Part shown: one piece after another, positions 1 to 5,643 of the stretch
How positions within the stretch are numbered: position 1 is the stretch's first letter
How the letters are laid out: every line of letters starts with the position of its first letter
NCBI GenBank assembly: GCA_021790135.1
Contig: JAJYIJ010000014.1
Span: 4,302-14,700, forward strand
Direction: 5' to 3'
DNA length: 10,399 nt
Origin: a bacterium
GTDB lineage: Bacteria > Patescibacteriota > Patescibacteriia > Magasanikbacterales > GWA2-37-8
The notes under the pieces: model-generated
The model's input: only the letters and a program-made list of their open reading frames with translations
Told to the model about the DNA's origin: nothing
Databases searched by the model: none
Translations under genes and position numbers: made by a program

Positions 1-2
1 AC

Positions 3-866
3 AAAACAGTGCAGTCGCAGTTTGGGCAGAGCATGAAAGTGATCACAGATGTGACGGAGCGATTGACCAAACTCGACGAAACCAACCGGCAAGTGATGGG
101 CTTCACGGAACAATTGGAGAGTCTCCAGCAGACTTTACAAAACCCCAAACATCGTGGCATTCTTGGCGAATATTATTTGGAAAACGTTTTAAAAAACGTG
201 CTGCCGCCGGGCGGTTATCAGATGCAGTATAAATTTCCGGACGGGGATATTGTTGATGCGGCCATCATTATTAAAGATAAAATTATTCCGGTAGATTCGA
301 AGTTTAGTTTGGAAAATTACAACCGTGCGGTCGAAGAAACCGATCCCGACCGAAAAGCTGAATATGAAGCGACCTTTAAACGTGACTTGAAAAACCGTAT
401 TGACGAGACGAGCAAGTATATCAAGCCTAAAGAAAATACGATGGATTTCGCTTTTATGTTTATTCCGGCAGAGGGCATCTATTATGACCTGTTGATTAAC
501 AAGGTGGGGGCGATCAAACTGAACACTAACGATTTGATTGAGTATGCCTTCAAGGAAAAGCATGTGATCATCGTGTCCCCGACGTCCTTCTTAGCTTATT
601 TGCAAACCGTAATGCAGGGCCTGCGCGCGCTGCAAATTGAAGAATCGGCCAAAGAGATTCGCAAACGGGTAGAAGAACTGGGCAAACATTTGAGCGCCTA
701 CGACGAGTACTTTAAAAAAATCGGCAACAACTTGTCGACAACCGTAAACAGTTATAACGCGGCATATAAAGAATTGAACAAAATCGACAAGGATGTCACA
801 AAAATTACGGGTTCCAGTCGTACTATCGAACCAACACTGATCGAGAAACCGCAGTTGGAAGAATAA
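3..866 (+). CDS. rmuC: DNA recombination protein RmuC, 5'-truncated by window edge
   Basis: RmuC family protein, thought to limit DNA rearrangement through a nuclease-like (PD-(D/E)XK-related) fold; its exact substrate is not settled in the family. The frame is open to the left edge, so the GTG at 9 is probably internal and the usual N-terminal membrane anchor and coiled coil lie outside. Counting from that GTG, a coiled-coil-like stretch covers about 1-45 and the RmuC core about 46-230. The core shows RGILGEYYLE (E54), a DGDIVDA segment (D83), VDSKFSLENY (D96, K98) and FIPAEG, followed by a second helical stretch at 210-262 and a low-complexity tail. The stop is TAA at 864. It converges on the binding-protein gene with only 2 bp between stop codons and no visible terminator. 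Family assignment is firm; biochemical role is known only from relatives. Confidence 0.93.
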   Translation, partial: KTVQSQFGQSMKVITDVTERLTKLDETNRQVMGFTEQLESLQQTLQNPKHRGILGEYYLENVLKNVLPPGGYQMQYKFPDGDIVDAAIIIKDKIIPVDSKFSLENYNRAVEETDPDRKAEYEATFKRDLKNRIDETSKYIKPKENTMDFAFMFIPAEGIYYDLLINKVGAIKLNTNDLIEYAFKEKHVIIVSPTSFLAYLQTVMQGLRALQIEESAKEIRKRVEELGKHLSAYDEYFKKIGNNLSTTVNSYNAAYKELNKIDKDVTKITGSSRTIEPTLIEKPQLEE

Positions 867-868
867 TA

Positions 869-2014
869 CTATTTTACTTCCTGAAAATGACCATTTTTGA
901 CGAGATACGCAGTGTAGATACTACCGGCACGATCGCCATCAGAAGAAAAGCCAACTTGACCACTGGCGCCGTTTAATCGAATGCCCAATAATGCATTTCT
1001 GACTTGTTCAACATTGGCCGCATCCTTCGCCTCGCCAAGGGCTTTCGCCAAAGCTACTACACCATCATAGGCGTACATGCTGTAGGCGGATGGCGCCTCA
1101 GCATACGTCGCTTGAAAAGCCTGGCTAAAGCCAGCATAATCAACCTGTGGGGGCATAAAACTGACATAGATTCCTTCAGCGGCAGCGCCACTATCGCTGA
1201 GCATTTTTTCGTCTTTAAAGGTTTCTGAGGTAATAATAGTCACCGGTACCTGCAGTTCTTTAATTTGTTTAAGAATATAAGGATATTCGGAGTGAGCTAC
1301 AACTACCAAGGTATCGGCACCGGAGGCTTTTATTTTTGTCAATTGTGTCCGCACATCAGTATCATTTTCATTAAAAAATTCATTATCGACATGCGGGACG
1401 TTACTATCTTGATCAATAATTTTCTGAATACCACGGCCATAGGCATCGTTTAAATACAAACCGGCGACTTTCTTACTTTTAATGGTATTGTCGATAAGAT
1501 TGTTCATTTCCACCGCCTGATAGGCGTCGGATGGAACTGTCCGAAAGATATATTTACCGACATCAGTCAAACCAGGTGACGACCCGAGCGTGATCATGAG
1601 AAGCCGTCCATTATTTTCAGCCAACGGAGCGACGACGGACGCAACGCCGCTGCTTTCGGCGGAAAGAATATAATTGAGATTATCAATATGTATTAATTTA
1701 TTCATGGCCGTAGCGGCAGTGGTCGCATTACTAACGTCATCTTCAGTGACTAATTGCAAAGGACGACCATTAATACCCCCATCATCATTTATTTTTTTGA
1801 TAGCCAACTCGGCCGCTTGAAGCATTGGAACGCCATAGCTAGCATATTCGCCACTAAAGTGTCCGATCATCCCCAATTGAATGGGTGCAACTGAGGTGGC
1901 AGCTCGGCTGGGAAATTTATTCCGATATAGCGATGTTCCAACTACGCCAATAATGGCGATGACCCCAACCCATCCCAAAAAATGTTGCCAGTGAAACGAC
2001 TTTTTATTGTTCAT
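869..2014 (-). CDS. Membrane-anchored type I periplasmic binding protein (LivJ-like, branched-chain amino acid/amide family)
   Basis: Extracytoplasmic ligand-binding protein of the Peripla_BP_6/LivJ type; in relatives it delivers branched-chain amino acids, amides or urea to an ABC permease. From the ATG at 2014 it is 381 residues. A hydrophobic helix at about 12-30 is followed by the binding-protein core, with IQLGMIGHFSGEYASYG, DDGGINGRPLQLVTEDD, a Ser pair at 121-122 (AESSGVA), ITLGSSPGLT at 141-150 where LivJ relatives contact the amino-acid head group, and NDAYGRG. There is no cysteine anywhere, so it cannot be a lipoprotein; it is either TM-tethered or cleaved near SRAAT. A TTG at 2023 would add three residues; I prefer the ATG. 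No permease or ATPase gene is adjacent, so transport partner and ligand are unknown. It is divergent from a TrmB-type regulator that may control it. Confidence 0.88.
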   Translation of the reverse strand: MNNKKSFHWQHFLGWVGVIAIIGVVGTSLYRNKFPSRAATSVAPIQLGMIGHFSGEYASYGVPMLQAAELAIKKINDDGGINGRPLQLVTEDDVSNATTAATAMNKLIHIDNLNYILSAESSGVASVVAPLAENNGRLLMITLGSSPGLTDVGKYIFRTVPSDAYQAVEMNNLIDNTIKSKKVAGLYLNDAYGRGIQKIIDQDSNVPHVDNEFFNENDTDVRTQLTKIKASGADTLVVVAHSEYPYILKQIKELQVPVTIITSETFKDEKMLSDSGAAAEGIYVSFMPPQVDYAGFSQAFQATYAEAPSAYSMYAYDGVVALAKALGEAKDAANVEQVRNALLGIRLNGASGQVGFSSDGDRAGSIYTAYLVKNGHFQEVK

Positions 2015-2050
2015 ACGGCTCAAATTTAAAATTATTTTTAATAAAAATCT

Positions 2051-2078
2051 ATGGTATCATTCGACAATAAATAGTCAA
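2051..2078 (-). promoter_or_regulatory. Predicted sigma70-type promoter of the binding-protein gene
   Basis: On the minus strand, TTGACT (2078-2073) and TACCAT (2056-2051) are separated by 16 bp, giving a leader of about 30 nt before the ATG at 2014. The -35 is good and the -10 moderate. Just upstream of the -35 lies ATTGTAAAT (2091-2083 on this strand), a copy of one arm of the palindrome at the regulator's promoter, which suggests common control. Confidence 0.5.
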
Positions 2079-2143
2079 TAATATTTACAATTTTTTATTA
2101 AATTTTTAGCTCAGTTGACAATAAATTAATATTGATTTACAAT
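2063..2143. repeat. Imperfect direct repeat in the divergent control region
   Basis: Two copies of a roughly 30-bp module lie in tandem. Each begins GACAATAAAT (2063-2072 and 2117-2126) and ends ATTTACAAT (2083-2091 and 2135-2143), with slightly different spacing between. Starts are 54 bp apart and ends 52 bp apart, about five helical turns, as expected if one protein binds both on the same DNA face. The right copy forms the regulator's promoter and half of a palindrome; the left copy abuts the -35 of the divergent gene. Confidence 0.6.
2115..2143 (+). promoter_or_regulatory. Strong sigma70-type promoter of the TrmB-like regulator
   Basis: A consensus -35 TTGACA (2115-2120), 17-bp spacer and -10 TACAAT (2138-2143, five of six matches) predict a start near 2150 and a leader of about 20 nt before the ATG at 2171. 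The -10 box lies inside a perfect palindrome, so a bound repressor would block it directly. Confidence 0.75.
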
Positions 2144-2153
2144 CATTGTAAAT
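2135..2153. promoter_or_regulatory. Perfect 19-bp palindrome, probable operator
   Basis: ATTTACAAT-C-ATTGTAAAT is a perfect inverted repeat with 9-bp arms around one central base. It covers the -10 box and predicted start of the regulator's promoter, the classic position of an autorepression site. A further half-site copy lies at 2083-2091. The binder is inferred to be the product of the gene at 2171, as wHTH regulators of this kind normally dimerise on palindromes; the motif is not the archaeal TrmB consensus. Confidence 0.65.
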
Positions 2154-2170
2154 AATTTTTACAACAAGCT

Positions 2171-2938
2171 ATGTTACGGGAACTCATGGAAAATTTTTAT
2201 TTTACGGAACGAGAAGCAAAAGTATACTTAGCGGCGCTGGAGGCGGGGCGCAGTCGCGTCAGCTTTATTGCCAAAAAAGCGGAATTGAATCGGATTACTA
2301 CATACGAAATATTAAAGCGCTTGGCGGGACGGGGTGCGGTCCACAGCGCCACCTATGGGGGCATCCTTAGTTTTATTGCTGTCGAGCCGGAACTGTTGGT
2401 GCAAAAAATGTCTAGCCGACTGACGGTGGCCGAGCGTCTTATCCCCGAGTTATCACTCCTCAACCGCTCTAAAAATTCTAAACCAGCGATTTCCTTTTAT
2501 GAGGGAACAGAGGGCCTGCGGACGCTTTATGAAGACACACTGACAAGCAAAGAAAAAATAATTTACAATATTGCGAACCCCTTTAATTTATCAAAAAATA
2601 TTGGTACTGATTTTTTGAATCAGTATATTACCAAACGGGTGCGTCGAAAAATTCTCGTTAAGGTTCTTTTGCCCTATACTCCTCATACCAAACACTATCG
2701 GCAAGAAGTTAAAAAAAATTGGCGCGAAGTGCGTTTTTTTGATCCGGTTCGTTACGATATCCCCAATGAGATATTAATATATGACACAAAGGTCGTTTTG
2801 CTTTCTTTTTCTTCTTTAATCGGAGTACAGGTTACAGACGGCGAGATTTCCCGTTCGATGCAGATGCTTTGGCAGATGCTTTGGGACACAGCCAACTATA
2901 AAAATTTTATGACTTTTACGCGTGCAAACACAAAGTAA
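2171..2938 (+). CDS. TrmB-family transcriptional regulator
   Basis: DNA-binding regulator of 255 residues. An N-terminal winged helix-turn-helix occupies about 1-70 (FTEREAKVYLAALEAG, then recognition helix around 39-52, LNRITTYEILKRLAGRG, and a wing), followed by a short helical linker and a C-terminal effector domain at about 105-250 of the PLD-like TrmB type (AISFYEGTEGLRTLYEDT, PNEILIYDTKVVLLSF, then IGVQVTDGEISRSMQMLWQMLW). Archaeal TrmB proteins bind sugars and repress transporter genes; bacterial members mostly lack known ligands. Divergence from a solute-binding protein, with a palindrome on its own promoter, suggests that it represses itself and the neighbour until a ligand is present; that is inference. 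The first ATG is used; an alternative Met6 (2186) would remove part of helix 1. Confidence 0.86.
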   Translation: MLRELMENFYFTEREAKVYLAALEAGRSRVSFIAKKAELNRITTYEILKRLAGRGAVHSATYGGILSFIAVEPELLVQKMSSRLTVAERLIPELSLLNRSKNSKPAISFYEGTEGLRTLYEDTLTSKEKIIYNIANPFNLSKNIGTDFLNQYITKRVRRKILVKVLLPYTPHTKHYRQEVKKNWREVRFFDPVRYDIPNEILIYDTKVVLLSFSSLIGVQVTDGEISRSMQMLWQMLWDTANYKNFMTFTRANTK

Positions 2939-2940
2939 TA

Positions 2941-2969
2941 TTGACAATTTCAATTTTTTGCGTTAAAAT
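2941..2969 (+). promoter_or_regulatory. Near-consensus promoter of rpsT
   Basis: TTGACA (2941-2946), 17-bp spacer and TAAAAT (2964-2969) form an almost perfect sigma70-type promoter starting just three bases after the stop of the upstream regulator gene. The predicted transcription start is about 2976, giving a leader of roughly 55 nt. A promoter this strong fits a ribosomal protein gene. Confidence 0.8.
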
Positions 2970-2975
2970 GTTGTA

Positions 2976-3008
2976 ACAAATTACCAAACGCTCTCAGTTG
3001 GAATTTGT
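2976..3008 (+). promoter_or_regulatory. Leader hairpin of the rpsT mRNA, possible autoregulatory element
   Basis: ACAAATT (2976-2982) pairs with AATTTGT (3002-3008), and CC (2984-2985) with GG (3000-3001) across a single bulged A at 2983, enclosing a 14-nt loop. The hairpin would begin at about the first transcribed base. Many ribosomal protein genes control themselves through leader structures, but I do not recognise this one, and the start codon 22 nt further on is outside the stem. Confidence 0.4.
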
Positions 3009-3030
3009 CTTTTGAATCTAACTTTATAGT

Positions 3031-3291
3031 ATGCCTAATAAAGCGAATGCTGCCAAAGCGCTGCGCCAAACCAAAAAACGTACTGTTGCCAATCTCAAAC
3101 GTAAAGAAGCTTTTAAAGCAGCCATCAAAACGACCCTTCGTACAAAAACTGCAACCGAGGCCTTGAAACTTGCAATCCAAGCGCAAAAAGCCCTGGACAA
3201 AGCGGCAAAGGCGGGAACAATCAAAAAAAATACGGCCGCTCGAAAATTGTCGCGCTTGATGAAAAAAGTCAATGCGCTGAAGAAAAAATAG
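3031..3291 (+). CDS. rpsT: 30S ribosomal protein bS20
   Basis: Small basic protein of 86 residues that binds 16S rRNA early in 30S assembly. It is lysine/alanine-rich and fully helical in character, with the family start MPNKANAAKALRQTKKR and the diagnostic KAGTIKKNTAARKLSRLMKK near the C terminus; length matches the usual 83-90. The ATG at 3031 has no Shine-Dalgarno sequence. Its own strong promoter and a leader hairpin precede it. It faces holA tail to tail with 8 bp between stop codons; rpsT beside holA is also seen in Firmicutes such as Bacillus subtilis, so the pairing is an old neighbourhood. No terminator is visible in the gap. Confidence 0.97.
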   Translation: MPNKANAAKALRQTKKRTVANLKRKEAFKAAIKTTLRTKTATEALKLAIQAQKALDKAAKAGTIKKNTAARKLSRLMKKVNALKKK

Positions 3292-3299
3292 ATGTCAAT

Positions 3300-4271
3300 C
3301 TAGATCTTGGCAACAAAACTATCAACAAGCAAAGACTGGGGCGCGGCTCCAGTTTTTGTTTGGATATCGATAGCCAACAATTCCTGATAGAGATCTTGCA
3401 ATTTGGCGAGTGAGTATTTTTTGGCGGTGGCAAAATTTTTTCGGGCGACGAATGGGTGTATTTTTAACTTTTTTGCGGCGATGTCGCTCGTAATACCCGG
3501 CTCATGATGGAGCACGTCAGCTAATTCAAGCAGAATGCGAAACTGCCAAACAAGCAGGCCAAAAAGCTGCCCCTCTTCCTGCCCCAAACGGCGCTGCTCG
3601 CCGAGCAATGTAAAAGCTCGTTTGTGGTCGCCAGCAACCACAGCCTCAACCATCGAGAACACGTTGTCATCAATTTTTTCATCAAGGAACAACAGCGCAT
3701 CTGCCAGCTGCACGACCGCTGAAGGAGAGTTGCCAACATAGGCACACAACTGATTGATGAGCGGACTCAAACTCCACAAATCACCGCCAGCTTGTCTTGT
3801 CAGATATTCCGAGGCTTCCGCACTGATCTTGCACCCATGCGACTCGACTTCTTTTTCAATCCAGGTGCTCAGCGCCGTGCCGCTGAGAGGACTAAATTCC
3901 TGAGCATATTTTTCTTTTTTTAAAATTGTCTCTAGCTCTTTTGCTGCCTTTAGCCTTCCGGTTGGTTCTCCCTGCCAAAAGATGAGGACCGTAGCGGGGG
4001 AAATTTTTTCGTCTTGTATCTTATTGGCCAGGGCGCTTAAAAGCTCGCCATCTTTTATAGATAGAACGTTTTCGATAACGACAAGCCTTTTTTCCGCCAA
4101 AAAAGGAGCGGCGGAAATTTCAGAAAAAATCTTTCCGCCATCATTCTTTTTGGCGTCCATAATCTTGGTGTTGTAGCCGGCCGGATCGCGCTGCTTTTTG
4201 AACTGTTCAATCGACAACTTGAGATAACGGCGACTCCGAAATGTGTCGGGGCCATACAGAAAAATAATCAT
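3300..4271 (-). CDS. holA: DNA polymerase III subunit delta
   Basis: Clamp-loader subunit that opens the sliding clamp and places it on primed DNA as part of the delta-tau3-delta' complex. The protein has 323 residues, close to the usual 330-345. The N-terminal AAA+-like domain starts IIFLYGPDTFRSRRYL, with the non-functional Walker A region typical of delta; ENVLSIKDGEL and ATVLIFWQGEPTGRLK follow. The middle region has EVESHGCKISAEASEYLTRQAGGDLWSLSPLINQL, and the C-terminal collar domain has GQLFGLLVWQFRILLELADV and the terminal QTKTGAAPQSLLVDSF, all recognisable in HolA. The ATG at 4271 has no Shine-Dalgarno sequence, and a promoter-like element lies only 8 bp upstream. It is a single gene, convergent with rpsT and divergent from the NDH-2-like gene. 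Confidence 0.94.
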   Translation of the reverse strand: MIIFLYGPDTFRSRRYLKLSIEQFKKQRDPAGYNTKIMDAKKNDGGKIFSEISAAPFLAEKRLVVIENVLSIKDGELLSALANKIQDEKISPATVLIFWQGEPTGRLKAAKELETILKKEKYAQEFSPLSGTALSTWIEKEVESHGCKISAEASEYLTRQAGGDLWSLSPLINQLCAYVGNSPSAVVQLADALLFLDEKIDDNVFSMVEAVVAGDHKRAFTLLGEQRRLGQEEGQLFGLLVWQFRILLELADVLHHEPGITSDIAAKKLKIHPFVARKNFATAKKYSLAKLQDLYQELLAIDIQTKTGAAPQSLLVDSFVAKI

Positions 4272-4279
4272 ACAGGGAA

Positions 4280-4308
4280 ATGGTAACAGAGAGTCTGTTT
4301 TTCAGCAA
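4280..4308 (-). promoter_or_regulatory. Predicted holA promoter, possibly giving a leaderless mRNA
   Basis: On the minus strand TTGCTG (4308-4303), a 17-bp spacer and an extended -10 TGTTACCAT (TG at 4288-4287, hexamer 4285-4280) lie directly before the holA ATG, with only 8 bp between hexamer and start codon. A start about 7 nt after the -10 would leave almost no leader. A 6-bp inverted repeat AACAGA-GAG-TCTGTT (4285-4299) sits in the spacer and could be an operator. The hexamers are moderate matches. Confidence 0.4.
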
Positions 4309-4348
4309 TAGGACAGCAGCTACCCTTGCTTTCTAATTATTTTCAATA

Positions 4349-4357
4349 TGTTATACT
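4349..4357 (+). promoter_or_regulatory. Extended -10 promoter of the NDH-2-like gene
   Basis: TG-T-TATACT (TG at 4349-4350, hexamer 4352-4357) is a good extended -10 element; no convincing -35 lies 17 bp upstream, which is tolerated for extended -10 promoters. The predicted start near 4364 gives a leader of about 27 nt. Apart from this and the holA promoter, the 119-bp space between the two genes (4272-4390) shows nothing else. Confidence 0.5.
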
Positions 4358-4390
4358 ACTTAAGATAATTCTTTAATTGGCCTCTCTTCT

Positions 4391-5617
4391 ATGGCTACAC
4401 AATCAACCAACATTCTTATCCTTGGCGCCGGCATCGGCGGCTACGAAATTTTTCGTCAATTGGAAAAAAAATTACGCCATTCTAAGAATAAAAAAAAGAT
4501 AACTATTGTTGATCGAAATAACTATTTTACTTTTGCACCCCTGCTGCATGAAGTGGCTTCGGGGGCAGTGGAGCCAATCCACGCCACCTTGCCCTTGAGA
4601 GAAGTTGTCTACCAAACTCCTCATCAATTTTTCCAGGCGGAAATACAAAAAATTGATCCAACGACTAAAACCGTACAGACAAGCGCTGGGGATATAACCT
4701 ATGACTATTGCGTCATGGCTCTTGGCTGCGGCGTTAATTACTATGGTGTGCCAGGGGCAAAAGAATTTTCGTACACGGTCAGGACATTGCCCGCTGCCAT
4801 GAATCTGCGTCGGGCAATTATTCATAAAATTGAGCAATCTGATACTGAAATCGCTCTTACCGTGGTCGGTGGTGGTTACACTGGCGTTGAAGTCATAGGA
4901 CAACTGGCTCATTTAGTTGACCACGATTTGAAAAAATTATATCCAGAAAAGCATATTCATCTCTCATTGATTCAAAATGCGCCTAGTCTTGTGCCTGCTC
5001 TGCCGGTAAAAGCACAAAAGATTATCGACAAACGATTAAAGAAAATGAATGTCACTGTTTTGTGCAATGATGCGGTCAAAGAAGTACGTAAAAATTCTGT
5101 TGTATTGAATTCCGGAGAACAGCCAAGTGATTTTACTATTTGGTGCGCAGGGAATTTTGACGATATGACCCAGCTGCTCCCATCTGATTATTGTGTTAAG
5201 GGGCGGGTGCCGGTAACACACTTTTTAAATCATGAGCACAGTTCGACTTTGTATGGTGTCGGGGATCTCATTATCGCAAGTAATGTCGGCGAAAAAAATT
5301 TCTATCCGCAGTTGGCTGAAGCTGCCTATAAAGAGGCTGACTACGTTGCTCAACACATCCTTGCGACCATGCGTGGAAAAACTTTACGGCCATTTAATTT
5401 CCATTCTGTCGGAACTTTGATGCCGATCGGCGATGGCTTTGGTCTTGTTATTATAGGACAAATGGTTTTTTCAGGGTGGGTCGCCTGGTGGATTCGGCGA
5501 ACAGTGTATGTCTTTTTCTTGCCAGGCTGGCTGCATAAAATCCGGTTGATGTTTGACTGGTCTTTGCGTCTCATCAGTTTCCGTTATATCGTTGATATTG
5601 AAGGCGAACAAAAATAA
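4391..5617 (+). CDS. Type II NADH dehydrogenase-like FAD-dependent oxidoreductase
   Basis: Two-dinucleotide-fold flavoprotein of the NDH-2 type (408 residues, usual length). NDH-2 oxidises NADH and reduces quinone at the inner membrane face without pumping ions. Visible parts: FAD-binding ILGAGIGGYE (G12, G14, G17), NYFTFAPLLHEVASG, NAD-binding VVGGGYTGVE (159-167, acidic E167), the second FAD motif YGVGDLI (D292), and a C-terminal aromatic/basic region (GWVAWWIRRTVYVFFLPGW, then RLMFDWSLRL) resembling the membrane-binding tail of NDH-2. The quinone-site motif AQxAxQ of characterised enzymes reads AEAAYK here (309-314), so quinone use is uncertain. Related pyridine-nucleotide disulfide oxidoreductases and sulfide:quinone reductases are alternatives, but the catalytic cysteines of SQR are not apparent. 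It ends convergent with polA, 26 bp away, without a clear terminator. Confidence 0.86.
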   Translation: MATQSTNILILGAGIGGYEIFRQLEKKLRHSKNKKKITIVDRNNYFTFAPLLHEVASGAVEPIHATLPLREVVYQTPHQFFQAEIQKIDPTTKTVQTSAGDITYDYCVMALGCGVNYYGVPGAKEFSYTVRTLPAAMNLRRAIIHKIEQSDTEIALTVVGGGYTGVEVIGQLAHLVDHDLKKLYPEKHIHLSLIQNAPSLVPALPVKAQKIIDKRLKKMNVTVLCNDAVKEVRKNSVVLNSGEQPSDFTIWCAGNFDDMTQLLPSDYCVKGRVPVTHFLNHEHSSTLYGVGDLIIASNVGEKNFYPQLAEAAYKEADYVAQHILATMRGKTLRPFNFHSVGTLMPIGDGFGLVIIGQMVFSGWVAWWIRRTVYVFFLPGWLHKIRLMFDWSLRLISFRYIVDIEGEQK

Positions 5618-5643
5618 TTTCTACTGGCCAAATTTTGGGTGGC

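Noticed and set aside
9..35. GTG at 9 or ATG at 33 as the true rmuC start
   Set aside because: The frame is open to the window edge and both lie inside the coiled-coil region; RmuC proteins normally have a longer N-terminal part with a membrane anchor.
189..563. 124-residue frame antisense to rmuC
   Set aside because: Mirror of the conserved RmuC core, without promoter or recognisable fold.
3024..3272. 82-residue frame antisense to rpsT
   Set aside because: Alanine/phenylalanine-rich mirror of a lysine/alanine-rich gene; no promoter or start context, and S20 on the other strand is certain.
4472..4912. 146-residue frame antisense to the NDH-2-like gene
   Set aside because: No recognisable domain, and it lies wholly within the conserved FAD/NAD-binding region of the plus-strand gene.
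5618..5643. Possible terminator between the NDH-2-like gene and polA
   Set aside because: Only a 4-bp GCCA/TGGC stem with a 9-nt loop, or CCAAA/TTTGG with almost no loop, followed by an interrupted T-rich stretch; too weak to call.
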